From Drosophila persimilis (Eukaryota; Arthropoda; Insecta; Diptera; Drosophilidae): a stretch of DNA of 64,000 bases. Where the stretch lies: positions 6,076,001 through 6,140,000 of the forward strand of contig NW_020825294.1 of NCBI RefSeq assembly GCF_003286085.1, written 5' to 3'. Positions within the stretch are counted from its first letter, which is position 1. Every line of letters starts with the position of its first letter. The notes under the pieces are model-generated. The model made no database searches, had not been told where the DNA came from, and saw nothing but the letters and a program-made list of their open reading frames with translations. Below are positions 12,945 through 25,771 of the stretch, in pieces. The translations under genes were made by a program, and so were the position numbers.

Positions 12945-13000
12945 GTTACCTTCGCCTGTTACATACTTCTATAAGAGTACAGTATACACCTCGCATACCC
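12945..13000 (+). mobile_element. INE-1/DINE-1-like fragment
   Basis: The string CGCCTGTTACATACTT followed by TATAAGAGTACAGTATAC matches, from memory, the 3' part of the INE-1/DINE-1 (Helitron-like) consensus, which has CTGCCTGTTACATACTTT and then a GTATACCC end. It is short, non-coding and truncated. Confidence 0.45.
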
Positions 13001-13710
13001 AGGACTATACCAGCAGCAGCAGGCAGGAAGAACGGTAGTGGCGACATGGGGAGCCATCAAAAACAGCAGCGGCAACTGCAACTGCAATAACAGCTGCCCG
13101 CCGAATGTGTGGCAACTGCAACACTTTCGCTAACAACCCGGCAACCAACTAACTTCGTCGGCTGTAAAGTATTGTTGTCTGCCTAGCCACCACCCCCTAG
13201 TCCTTGCCACACATCCGCGAAAATGTGGAGGCGCATGGTTTGGTTCGGGGCTAGAGGTGGCGCACCGCTAAGTGCAACTTTTGACTTTTGCCGGGCTGTT
13301 GCAACGTGGAGCGTCGAACGTGCGTGCTTGTAACACATCACGTGTGCCCGGGGAAACCCCAATAACCCCCACAACCCACACACACCATAGAACCCCTTCG
13401 CGAGACGCATAAAGTTTGGTTATAAAAATGTTAACTACGCTGTCAACGACATGTCGACGAGGCCGACGTGCATCAGCCACAGCAACAACAGCAACAGCAG
13501 CACAAATAACTACCGATCGCAGGCCAAGTAATAAAGTCTCAAGTAAGTTGCGGGTGGTAGCCCCGCGCAGCAGCTACAGTGAGGGAAAAACAATGGGCCT
13601 CTGAAGTCTGCAACAAATCTGCAAGCCACGTACATATATTGTTTCTGCTTTTTGGGAACCGTCTTTTTCTCGTCGGAGTTTGAAAAGTAAGTCTTTTTTG
13701 CTCCTCGGCA

Positions 13711-13762
13711 AAGACTGTGTGTATTTTTGTTGGCTTCTTGGGACCGACTCAGTTGCCTAAGG
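13711..13762 (+). repeat. diverged direct repeat, copy 1
   Basis: About 52 bp containing TGTGTAT, TTGTTGG and GGACCGACTCAG. It recurs at 15654-15708 with roughly 80% identity by eye. The flanks are less similar. It may be an old dispersed element or a local duplication. Confidence 0.5.
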
Positions 13763-13970
13763 GGTCGTCAGGGGCGAAGGATAGCCCAAATAGAACTCAA
13801 GTACCAGTACCCTGCGAAGCATTGAACGAAAATGCATACAAATGGATGTTCCCAATTCCCAACTACTTAATTCCAAAACAAACTTTTCGTCCATTTTCGA
13901 CAGTGTAGCCATTGTCACATGCACTGACACCTGCAAGGGGTCACACCCACTCGAGATGCCAGGACCACAC

Positions 13971-13995
13971 CCACACACACACACACACACACACA
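13971..13995. repeat. AC dinucleotide microsatellite
   Basis: An uninterrupted run of about 12 AC units preceded by CCACACCC. Confidence 0.85.
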
Positions 13996-15653
13996 GAGCC
14001 ACGTAATTCTGTATAAAATTCGCATTTTATGGCAAGTTTTGGAAAATGAATTTTTGATCAACTGCAGCAAAGTTCAACCGAAACTCAAACACATAGATAC
14101 CCACGCACACGGGGGCACACATGGGGACACATGCGATAGTGGGACACACACACACACGTAGATTATGCTTTCCTTGAGACGTGCCCCGTTGAAGCAGCTT
14201 CAATGCCGCATGCTGGGTCCATAGACTCGGCCAAGAGCTCACACACAAAGAAGGCAGTTGCTAAAGTAATGGAATGGGAGCTTGGACTTTAATTCGATTT
14301 AAAAGGCGATGGCATCGCATCCATAGGGAAGGACAAAGGAGTGAAAAGGGTTTCCAGAGCAGAAGCGAAAGGGAATGAAAAGGGAAGGACTGAAACATGG
14401 TACGACAGGTGCAATGATAGTATTACTTAAAAATTTTAGTCGAGAAATGAATGTATTTCATTGGCATTGGCTGGCGGCAGACATCTTAGAGGTAGGAGTA
14501 TATGGAATTCATGAAGTTTCGTGGCAATATCATATAATTTAACAATAGTCCTCTTTCAAAAGTTTCCCTTCTGTCACGTTACTCTCCTGATTACCCCCAA
14601 CTTTTTCTGCCCTGCTGCGTCATGTCCCCACACATGTGCCCCTCTGCACTTTTGGGCTGCCACCAACACCTCCCCATTTCCCCATGGGGCCATAAACTAT
14701 ATTTCCGCCACATATCCATATGCACAAAGGGAGAATGAAAGAACTGGAGAGCAAAGAAGCCGCGGACAGACCTCCGGACATAGCATTTGCCACTATCAAA
14801 GGAAAAAGGCGCCACACCAGAGCCACTCTGTCTCCGGCTGCGGCTGCGGCTCCGTCTCCATTTCCGTCCCTGGGTCCGTGTCCCTGCCCCACACTATATA
14901 GTGCTATACCACTCACACTTACACCTCAAACTCATTTTGGTCGGTGGTTACTTTAGCCATTTGCCTTACGGCAGCTAACTGTTCTTGCTGGCTGCCTGCC
15001 ACTGTGTAGCTGTAGCTATTGATGCTGCCCCTGTGACAGCCCCTGCCACTACGCCTGGTGTGGCTGCCATACTGCCAATGCCACTGATGCGGTTTTGGAG
15101 CAGCTTCGGCAAGGACAAACGTCAGAGAGCCAGCCCATCAACTTTGCTTTCTATTACACTTACACATGCCCCACACACACATGCCCCATGCCTCACATAC
15201 ACACACAACCACCCCCACATACAACACAGAGACAATTGTCGCCCTCAGTGACCCCAAGTGACGAACCAAAAAAAAAAAAGATTCCTCCTCCAATTTAGAC
15301 AGAAACGAACGGTGTAACGACTATCGGATACCCACTTAAGTTTTTACCCATAAAGAAATTAGTTGTTGTTGCTAAAACGACTTTAGAAATTAAAGTTTTA
15401 ATAATTATTAAATCATTATGATTTCCAAGATACTTTTGTTCATAAAAAAGAGAGAATAGTGAATATAGTCACACTGGTATTGATCCTGTTCTGTTCCTTT
15501 CAAAGTGCCTTAAACCAAAGACTGGATACTAGAATATTGCCTAGTCATGACATACAATTTGTTATTTTGTTTTTAACCATCAATTGGCTGTGTCATGCCC
15601 AAGCTACGTATTTTGTTTTGGCTTTCTTGGGACTGACAGAAAATTAACTCTTT

Positions 15654-15708
15654 TCAAAGCCTGTGTATATTGTTGTTGGATTCTAGGACCGACTCAGATG
15701 CCCAAGGC
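15654..15708 (+). repeat. diverged direct repeat, copy 2
   Basis: Partner of 13711-13762, sharing CTGTGTAT, TTGTTGG and GGACCGACTCAG in the same order and orientation, about 1.94 kb downstream. Confidence 0.5.
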
Positions 15709-18592
15709 ATTTAAAAATCCTGGTATTGTAGAGCCCTTGCTTAAACTCAAACAAATTGCATCAGATGATACTTTCTTGAAAGCGTTATAAGCAGTAAGGC
15801 CGATCCATAAATTGGTACGTAGGTCCAGAGGGAAGCAACATCCGCAAACACTGGCACAAAGACAACATACCCACGGCACTAGCCGAGTACCCGGTATAAA
15901 ACGAAAGTCGAAACGTTGTAAATTCATAAAATTTGCTGTTTGATGCGTTTTCAAGTAAATTGAGTTCCAACCCTCGAACGAAGTGAAATGAAATAAAAAC
16001 CGCACAGACTGAGAGAACGATTGGGGCACTAAGGGGAGCAGGACAAACCCCAAGATGGGTGACGAGACGGAGACGGAGAAGGCGACGCCTGCCGCATGTT
16101 AAATGTCATTTTTATGGCGCTTTGATTATATTTTCTATTATCGAAGACATTTCGGGGTTCCACACACACACGCATACACACCCCCATGTATATACACGAT
16201 GAGAAACCGCCCCTTAAAGTGGAAGATGGCAACCCTGCCAACCCGCCATCATACTTAACCCATATTGAAGGAGAGCTTTTGCTTAAGCTCTGCGACTGGC
16301 AGTGGGACTGGGGCAGGGATTGGGATTGGAATTGGATTGGAGAGTGGACTGGAGTGGAATGGCAATTGAGTAAATCTGAACTCAAATTAAATTCAATAAT
16401 ATAATCATAATAATAATCATAATAAATGCTAAATTATGTGGACCAGCCAACACGGCGTATGCATAATTTTGTTCGACTAAGAGAATGTCAGATTCCATCC
16501 TGTGTCTGCCCCTGCCTGCCCCTCCCCGCCCCATCCTCACGCCCATGTAATCGCATTGACTGATGGATGGCTATAAGTATTCAGGATGTACGTGTACGTG
16601 TGCGGATGTATGTCTGATGTCTGATGCGGCAGAGACCTATCAAATTTTTGCATAACAAATCAATTTGAAATATTAAAATGCATTTTCCGCAAAACAAGAC
16701 AGGCAACAAGAGGCGGCAGGAGGTGGCAGGCAGGATTCAATCTCAAACGAGACCAACAATAAATAACTAAAATTCATGTTTAAATTTTGAGAGTAATGAA
16801 CAGAGGGGGGAAGGGACGGAGGGGAAACAGCGGACCTATTTGCATTCTGTCCGAAAGTAGGCAGTAGGAAGGACATCAACACTCGAAGGCAAATGCAAAT
16901 GTTTCTGGCATAATCAACATACGCACACGAGCAGATCGCCCCAGGGCCAATCTATATCTACTATATACGTACACTGCGGGAAAAGGGAGCGCCCTAGAAA
17001 CATGTTTCCGGAAGAATGCTTATATCGAATATAAAACAGAACCTCAGGCCATTCAACAAGAGGAGAAGAGTTATTACTTACATCAGAAATTGGTTTTAAA
17101 GTAGGTCCTAAAAAGTAAATAAGTTTCTTCTTTTTCACTTGACTTCATATGACAATTATGGATATTTTTCGCAGTGTGTATTCTTATATATATGTATATG
17201 GGAAACTATAGATTTGTTTGACATTTTGTTTGCCAGCCTCCTTCCTTGTATTAATTATGGCTTTGTCCTCTATGTCTCTGTGTCTTTTGCCAATTTTCCT
17301 TCTCTGGATACGACATATGCCCCTTCAAACGCCCCGGACCTATCAATGTTTCAGGCAATGTCTTGCCAAAGATTTGGGAATTTCCCAATTATTTCAAGCC
17401 ATGGATTTGCCATGACGTTAATCTGAACACATCATCAAATATGAACAAAACTAGGCTCTTTAATGCACAGACATATGCATACGAAATGCAGTTTGACTTT
17501 TGTTTAGTGATGATTAAAATAAATTTTTCTTTTTTTCCCATAAATCACTTTAATTTAGAACAAGCTTACGTACGCCATTGAATTGAAAGAATCTGTGAAT
17601 TTATTAGCAACAAATTCATAATTAAAACAATTGAATGGGTTAACACCTAAGCCATTGATTTTCGCTTTGTTTAGTACTCAAATTTGAAATAAATTCATTA
17701 TAATATAACTTCACTTTCCATTTCTTACGCTCCGCAAACTCTCGGAAAAGTGCCAATTACTTTTAGCAAAATTGCATTATTCAAGGAAGCCACAGAAAAT
17801 TCAAAAACATGTGTTGGAACCGAAGCGAAAATTTAATCTGAAATGTTTTTCCGGATTACAATGGAAATGCATTTTGCTTAAATTTAAATCTGTTTGCTTT
17901 TGTGACACTCTCACTGTTTGGCAAATGAAAATCACACGGATAGCAAATAACAAACCAAACCGAAGTAAATATATGTGTATAAATCCGGAGAATAATAAAA
18001 AGATTTGCATTTTTGTTTAAATTTTGAAGGCCCAACTTATGCGGACTTAGTCGAGATTTAAAGGATGTCAAGGCAGCCAATTTGTCGATAGCTTCTAATT
18101 TATACACGTATTGATTACAATGCCAGATTTGCCATTTGCAGAATTTGTTGAACCAAAAGATAAAGCGGGTCGAGGGGTAGAGCAGAGGGGTTGAAAGAGC
18201 AGATAAATATTGTGGTAGTACAAAAAAAGGTATAAGCCAATGGAAGACTAATGGATACCCGGTTCCTAGTATGGTGTATAGATATAGATACTACAAATAC
18301 AATGGATATTCAATTTTCGGTTTCTAGCTAAAATTTGCTTGCCTTTGCTCTTAAAGGGTAAATCCCGATCCTTTTGTCTATAGAATATACCCTTCAATTT
18401 TCTATGTACCGTGTACCAAAAACCCAAAGCACTTTCCCAGCAAAACCCAATCACTTGAGCCATAAATCTTGCACACACTCAACACTCGAAATACTGGAAA
18501 TACTCGAAATAAAAAAAAACAGTACCAGCACCAGATGTATATACAGATATAAATGTATTCGAAAGATTTTGCTTATGTGCTTTGTGCTCTGG

Positions 18593-18616
18593 GGTTCTAG
18601 GGTTCTAGGGTTCTAG
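18593..18616. repeat. GGTTCTAG octamer, three tandem copies
   Basis: Three exact copies of an 8-bp unit. The G-rich form resembles telomere repeats of other animals, but flies do not use such repeats and the unit differs from TTAGGG. Confidence 0.8.
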
Positions 18617-21003
18617 GGCAGGGTCTTAGCAAGTGACGGGAATAATCCGCTTGGCGCTTAAATGCAAACAAGTGTAGTGCTGTGCATGTAAATACTAATA
18701 GATGATTATGTAGTTGAGCAAACACCAACAGGCAAACAGGCAAACGGGCAAACGGGCAAACAGCAAACAAGCAGCAACAATAACTATGGCAACATCTACT
18801 CGTACTATAGGAACAACGACATCCGAACAACATCGGTCACACATAGTTACATGTACCCAAAAGTGCACTCAACCAAGAGAAAGCTCCATTTGTTGTTTAG
18901 TTGTTGGCTTGTTGTTGGGCTTTCGGGGCCTGTCGGGGCACACTCGACGTATTTGTTGCCTTGAGGTCATTATATCGCAAAACAGCAGTTACCCAAAATG
19001 TTCCCAAAAGCTTTTGTATGACAACTCCCGAGGGGGGAGGGGGGAGGGGACTGAATGGGGCCGGGTGCATTACATGCTTCAATTACAACTACAGAAGCAG
19101 TGGCAGCATTGGGGGATTGTTCGAAATTCGAATGTGAAACATGGAAAAAAGTAAAATAAAACATGGAAATAAATGTCATTGACTAAATGACAAATAACTT
19201 GACAGTTTTCATGCTCCCAACTCGTTAGCCAAGAGGGTAAAGGATGCATGGCGAAGTGCATTTCGATTTCTTAGAAATATATTATTACTTTATATAAAGA
19301 GGAGAGTAGCTGCTTTAAAGCATACATAGCATATACATATCTGTTAATACGGAAAGTTATAAATTAAATATGAATCGAAATAGCTCGGACTGTCCTCACT
19401 CCCGGTCTGAATTTGCAAAATTTTTACTGCTGGCCTTTCAGTTTTGGATTAGCGACTCTTTCATATTTTTCCCGCTATATATGTATGTATGTATATGTTA
19501 TGGCAAACTAATCCATAAATGCCGACATGAGACAAAGGGCCACATTAATGATGGGAAATGTTTCCAAAAAATGTTTGCACTTCTGTTCGCTCATCTGTGT
19601 GGATATACTCGATCGATCCAGGACAAACACAAAAGCCTTTGTATGGGCGACTTTTAATGCATTTCAAAATCATGCGGCACACACAAAGGCAGCATTCTCT
19701 TTCTGTGCCAAAAGCTGTCAAAGACAAAATTACAAAATGCAAAAACTCAAAAACTCAAAAATGAAAAAGGGGGGAAAAAAGCAGAGAAATATCAAAAGCC
19801 ACAACTCAAAGAGCCTCTCCAAAGTTGTTGACTCTTGTGTGTGGAGGGGGACGGGGGAAAAACAGCCACAAATACAAATGCAAAAAAGAGTTTTGGCACT
19901 CATTGTTCGAGGTTATTGAGTGGTGATTGACCCGAAGAAGGAACTTCTTTGCCCCTGACAGGCGACGCACGAAAGTGTGCTACGAATTTCGGGCCTTGCG
20001 GTCGCTTAAAATTTCCATATTTGAAAATAAATAAATAAAAAAGACTTTCAAGCAACAAAAAAAAAAGTCATTGATATAGCGAAGTCTTAAATACTCTTGG
20101 GCTAAAAGTCGGAACAAGTTGAATGAATCATGAATTGAACTCAAATTTGAATGGAATTTGCAAATAATATTTGTTGTGGGGGTTTTTTCCCAACCTCTCC
20201 AACAGGGCATTTCTTCCAACAAAGTCCTTATACCCTTTCGAAAATGCACCCAAGTAAAAGGGTCAACAGAATTGAGAAATTAAATTTGAGTCCAGACAGA
20301 AGGCACGAATGGTCGATCAACTGGAGGGCGGGGCTCGCATCCCTTGGATATTGATAACAGAAATTCTTTGGCTTCTCGATGGCTATATTTTGCTCCTCGT
20401 CACCATCAACATCATCATCGTCATCATCATCATGCTCCTCAACTAAACAATCCCATCAAACTGAACATCTTCATCGTTGTCTGGCCAGTGAGATGCCACA
20501 AAAGGTTATCTCGGTGTCAATTTATATTTGTTCGAAGAGCCATTACATTTATTGTTAATGTGTGTGTAGTATCTGTGTGTCTATATGGCTTTCACCCCAT
20601 GTGTGGATTAGTTTGCATCTTTTCTTATGAATAATAAATACGGTCTGTGTAATCGTAAACGTTTGCCGCTGCACTTTTGACCCCCAAGCTGCTGCTGAGC
20701 AGAGTCGTAAAAAATTATATTCAATCTATTCGAAATAGCTGGTTCTCTTTGGGTGCGGAGGAAGGGGTTCTTTATCTGAGTAAATGTATGTGCGTATTAT
20801 ATGTCAGGGGCGTGAAACACTTTACTGCTGAGTGACCTCTGCTAAAGTTGAACCCGACATAGCGGCCATAATCCACAATATTAATATTAAGCCCCGATTA
20901 ATTCCACTCTGCGCAAGGCCAGACTCATTTAGTTAATGTCTCGTCCTTGGCTGGGCGCCTGAAAGAATGCCTTAATTATTTGCATAACTCATAATGGACT
21001 TAG

Positions 21004-21027
21004 GCCCCGGGCCCCGGGCCCCGGGCC
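21004..21027. repeat. GGCCCC/CCCGGG repeat
   Basis: Three GCCCCGGG-type units in a row in otherwise AT-rich DNA. It can fold on itself because each unit contains CCCGGG. Confidence 0.75.
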
Positions 21028-22792
21028 GCCACTACCACTACCCCCCTCTTGATTGATTGATGAACCCCAAAGAGTTGAGGCGACGTTTCAATCGGTCGTG
21101 CGGGGAGTGCGGGGAATGCGGGGCGCAGTCATTAATGTGATGGGCATATTAATTTCAGTCAAATTAGCCCCAAACCAGCGATAAATTTCCACAGAGAAAA
21201 CTGAACGGGGGAAAATCAATTATTTTGAAAACTTTTGCCATTTCCAACGAAAGTGTTTCATAATTTCTAGAGAGCAAAAAACTGAAACTTTGTGGTTTGT
21301 CGATTTACGACCCCAAATACTGTCAACCGCAGAAATCCCACAGAAATGAATAAATTTCATGTGACATCAAAGCAAAGCGAAAGAAACTGTTCAATGAAAG
21401 TTATTATTCATTTGCATATATGTGTATAAATATAACTGGTTATTTGTCCAAAATGTGGTTCATTATTGATATTGAATACAAAATAAATAGAAATATAATA
21501 ATTCAATAAAAATATCACAGCAATCTACTGGCAAATAATTTAAGTCCGTATCAAACATTCATTGTTCTCAATTGTTTCCAAAAAGTGCTACAGATTTCAG
21601 GAGCGAATGCCAACCAATATCTTGCGAGCATTCCATGGATGCACATTGATATTGATTCCCATGGAATACCAAATTTGGTTTCACTCAAACTTCCAAAAGG
21701 GGGGGCCAGGTCTGTTCCTCCTCCCTTCTCATCTCCTCACCAGCCATATATTGACCCAATGGGCACCCAATGGGCCTCCCTCCCCCGCATTCTGTGGCTC
21801 GATTTCACCCGAGGCCAATGTACAACCTGGAGGAGAGAACGAACCTGGACCTGGTCTTAACACAAAAGCCGCAATACAATGCCAGAGCGCTGACGCCCCG
21901 AATATCGAATTCAGGCTTGCATTTGGGCTACTGGCAGCGGCAGTGGCAGTGGCAGTGGCAACAACAGAAGAAGCTTTAGCTGTGGCAGTGGCTGTGGCAA
22001 CATCACGAACGCCAGACAATATTAATGATGCACATTGTCAAGAACTTTCACTGGCCTAGGCCACTTCCATTTGAAATGCGAATGGCGCAAGGTCTGCCTG
22101 GCAGTGCCACTGTCCATGCCCCATCTCTCGTTGCCCCATCTGACCCACTGGAGGCCAAAGCCACAATGACACGCGTCGTTTGAATCGAAAGAAACCTCGG
22201 GGCAAGCGGCCTAAGCGGCATGCGGCATGCGGCAGAAGAAAACTCCGCCCGGCAGCAGCTCAATTGAGACGCGCTCTAATGGCAATAATTATGCGGCAGC
22301 AACAGCTCCACTCCACCACCAAAAAAGAAAAGAAGAGGCAGAGAGAATGGGAAGCAAGCCAGCAGACAGATGGGGCGAGCAAGGGGACGGCAATGGATAG
22401 CTATGTAGAACGGAATGGGAGCCAAAGTGGGTGAGCGAATCAGAGACAGTCGAGAATCTTTTGATACCCTACAGCTAGCTATATGGTTTAGAGATCAGAT
22501 GAGATTGTGAGTCCTAGCCGTGCCTGAACAGGCAATGAACAGTATTCAAGTGGAATGAGTATAGCAGTGATTATATGAATACCGCGGATTCATGCGGGGC
22601 TCCATTGTCAACATATTAACTACATTTTCCAAATTTTGTAAAAACAATCAAGTTTTTAATGTCCGCTATATCAAATATGATCCGATTAAATGGGCCTTAA
22701 CTTTTATACTGCGGAAGCAAAAAAAAAACCACATTTGTGGCAAATTTTGAACGATATTTTCTTAACAACACATCGACTTACGATAATATATA

Positions 22793-22850
22793 CCTTCAAG
22801 TGTTGCGTTGCAAACAATTGAGCCAATCATAATACCCCTTACTAAGTAGG
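22793..22850 (-). mobile_element. INE-1/DINE-1-like fragment, minus strand
   Basis: On the minus strand the order is GGGGTATTATGATT, then TTGTTTGCAACGC and CTTGAAGG. The INE-1 5' region, from memory, has GGGTATTATAATTTTG, AAGTTTGCAACGC and GTGAAGGAG in this order. The match is partial, as expected for an old copy. Confidence 0.5.
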
Positions 22851-24850
22851 GTAGCAAAGCTGCGGACAGATGGCGAGCAAAGGTGCAGCATAGGAGAGCA
22901 GTGGACCGTTAGAGGGAGAGGCAAAAGAATCACCATTAAAAGAGACAAAAACGATGATTGAGTGTGCGTATTTTGGGTTTCAATGGTTTCCCACAATGCG
23001 GTATGGGGAGTGGGATGTCGGAGGATGGCGGGAGGAAGAGCGGGAGAGAGGCCGGAGCTGAAGACGGCATTCACCGCAAAAGATGTCGAGAACAACGGAT
23101 AATGCACTCTTGAAGAGAGGCGGTGGCTGGCTCATTGTGTCTGGCAGTTGCTGCTTACCCGCACTCCCTCCCATTTGGCTCTCAGTACCCACCCACAACT
23201 CTCCATCCGCTGTCCCCTTCCCGCGTTCCCCCGTTCCACCGTGCATCCACTCGACTAAGTTCCAATTATTTGTGCGGTCGATGCTCAACGAGCGCTTTCC
23301 TTCTCCTCCTCCTTCTCCTCTCTGATTGCAAATGTCGGTTGTTAGAGTGAGAGTGAGAGCGAGAGCAATAGAGACTAACGGCGAAAGTACATTGAAGTGG
23401 CGTCCCAGCATTGTGTGGGTAAGGAGGGGGTCAAAGGCGATTGCTTTAAAGGGAGCGGGGCAGGGTGCAGGGTGCAGGGTGCCGGGTGCAGGGTCTGCCT
23501 GTCGCCGTCAGTTGTTTTTGCAGGAAATGGATTTTTTTCAAGCTGCACTTCTCTTTGCAATGCTTTGGTTCCTAACAATTTACTTTTGATGCCCTTGCAG
23601 AGCGTACTATGGTTCTGATCAGTTGTTTGCATTGCAGTTCCTTTTTCCATTGAAACTAGCAGTCGCAGCCACACAGATTGGATCTCTATATCTGCCACTC
23701 CTTCCAAGTGCCAAGTGTATTTGCAACTATCATGGGAATGATGATAGGGTATCCGCAGTGATGCATACTATATCTTTAACTTGTTTTTTCACTTTTGTTG
23801 CTCCATTTCTTTTGTGGTTTTGACTTATGTACGCTCTTAATTGTTGTAAAGAAGTGAAAATCAGCAACAAAAAGAAAACCAACGAAAACACTAGGAAAAT
23901 GAAAATAAATCCCGTAGAAAGCCGCTCTTCCTGCTCATAAGTGCAGCGGTGTGGCTGTGGGTGTGTGTGAAGAGGGTCTCCGTCTGTGAGCACTGGTGGG
24001 TGCATATGGGTGGGGAGGGGGCGGGGGCTGGCTCGATTAATGTGACCGTCTTGACTTAATTTCATTTTCGTTTCATGCATGCCACCGTCACCGAGATTCG
24101 GGTCTCCAGGTCTCGGGACTAAGAGCAGCCGCCGTCGCGACCTACAACCGAAGCACAGCCTGAGAATGAGAATGAGAATGAGAGAAATGGAAATGGGAAA
24201 TGGGGGACGGAACGGGACGGAACTGTGGAAAAGCGCGCTCATGAGACGAGGTAGACTGAGGGAATGCAGTGCGGCTGAGCCGCAATCATTTGGACGGTTT
24301 TTGCATATTTTCATGCAGTTTTCCAGTTTGCCAAATTCCGCTTCAGGCGTCAGAGTGTGCACAGTGGAATTGAAGGACCAAAAAACCGTCTCCTGTATTC
24401 AAACCATCGAAAGACACTTTTATGAGAATGATGTACTTCAGAGCTGAAATTGTGATGGATTATCGTAGAAACTAAAAAAGGAAGTCTCTAACAAATTAAT
24501 TATTTCTTTTTAGTGTCATTTATCTACTCTCCCTACCTAAAACTACCTCTTCAGTGTCTGAGATCAGTCACTCAATGCACTTACAGTGTCCATCAATCAA
24601 TCAATCATCAATTTTTTATGGCATGAAGACTTTTTCACCCCCACACACGTCACACAGCACACAGCATGCCCACCGCACCCACTGTGCGACGTTCTGTCGG
24701 TTCGTTTGGGTATCATCAACGCCTACGAGTACGAGAGCATGCCAAAAAAAAGAGCGAAAAAATGCATAGGCAAGACCAGGGCAGTGCAGTGCAGCGGAGC
24801 AACAAAAGGAACGAAGGCAAAGCGTAACGAAAGCAATGCTCGAGGAAGGA

Positions 24851-24862
24851 GGGGGGGGGGGG
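24851..24862 (+). repeat. G12 homopolymer
   Basis: Twelve G in a row. It may form a quadruplex or may be of unsure length in the assembly. Confidence 0.85.
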
Positions 24863-25437
24863 AGGCGACTGAGTGCTGTGCTAGTGGGAAGAAGCGCGAG
24901 TGTGGAAAGAGTGGAACAAACGGCAGTCGTGGCAGCGCCAGGCATCCTCTACTCCGTCCCTGCCCTCGCCATCAATCCGGTTGGTAGTTATGCGCCGCTT
25001 AGTCACAGCTGTGGCGCTGACAGCCGCCCCTCTCCCACCCACTACTCAGCGGCTCTCGGCTCCCTATCCCTCCGCTGCTTGCATATGCATGCTCATGCCC
25101 ATGCACATGGCCCCGCGGCAGCGCCAGCGGCAACAACTACAATAGAGCGCCAAAAAGGAAGACGAAACAAGAAAAGAAGAAACCCAGAATCGGGAAACGA
25201 AGATGTAATACCCTTGGGGACCTACCTATTCCTACCAATCATTCCTAGAGCAGATTAGTGTTCCGATATTTGCAGATCTTAACGTATGTTTAGCTGTATC
25301 GCCTCCGTTTTTGATTTTGTACCCTCTGCAACGCCGGATATACTCTCAGAAAGGGTATACACGCGCATATTTCTTAATCTTTTTCTTGTACCCACTCTCT
25401 TGCACTCTTGCACTTCTCTGCGTTCCTTTTTCTGGAC

Positions 25438-25456
25438 GTGTGTGTGTGTGTGTGTG
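25438..25456. repeat. TG dinucleotide tract
   Basis: About nine uninterrupted TG units. Confidence 0.85.
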
Positions 25457-25751
25457 AGTGCACATCCATCACGCTTGGTAGAAAGGCGACCTCTGCTCCG
25501 GTGCCCCTTTTTGGGCGCACCCCCTCTCAGCTACTGCATTCATGTTCATGCCACGCGCCGCTGCGTCGCGTCTTCGTCGCAACTCTATTTGGCATCTTTT
25601 TCTTGGTCGCTTCCTTGCTTGTTGCTGTTCTGCTCATGCTGCTGCCACTGCTGCAGCCGCTGAGCTCCACTTGATCTTTGACCCAATTTTTATTGCATTG
25701 TTTGAATGGGAATGCAAAATCTCCATCAGTTTTTCTGCTCTCTCTACCATG

Positions 25752-25771
25752 TCTCTCTCTCTCTCTCTCTC
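25752..25771. repeat. TC dinucleotide tract
   Basis: About ten TC units, followed by an imperfect TCTCTGTCTC stretch. Confidence 0.85.

Larger units (their letters stand above)
9901..20640. other. non-coding stretch with simple repeats
   Basis: I find no supportable gene. The stretch is A/T-rich with islands of low-complexity GC sequence. It contains a TTGGCTG/TTGGCTC repeat (10687-10733), an AC tract (13971-13995), an octamer repeat (18593-18616), a CAAACGGG-type repeat near 18725-18765, an INE-1-like scrap (about 12945-13000) and a diverged direct repeat (13711-13762 and 15654-15708). No tRNA B-box or known microRNA seed region stood out on reading. Confidence 0.6.

Noticed and set aside
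18593..18616. Telomere-like repeat
   Set aside because: The unit is GGTTCTAG, only three copies long, and Drosophila telomeres use retrotransposons instead.
23730..24362. 210-codon minus-strand open frame
   Set aside because: Low complexity (LILILI from GAGAAT repeats), no family similarity and no plausible gene structure.
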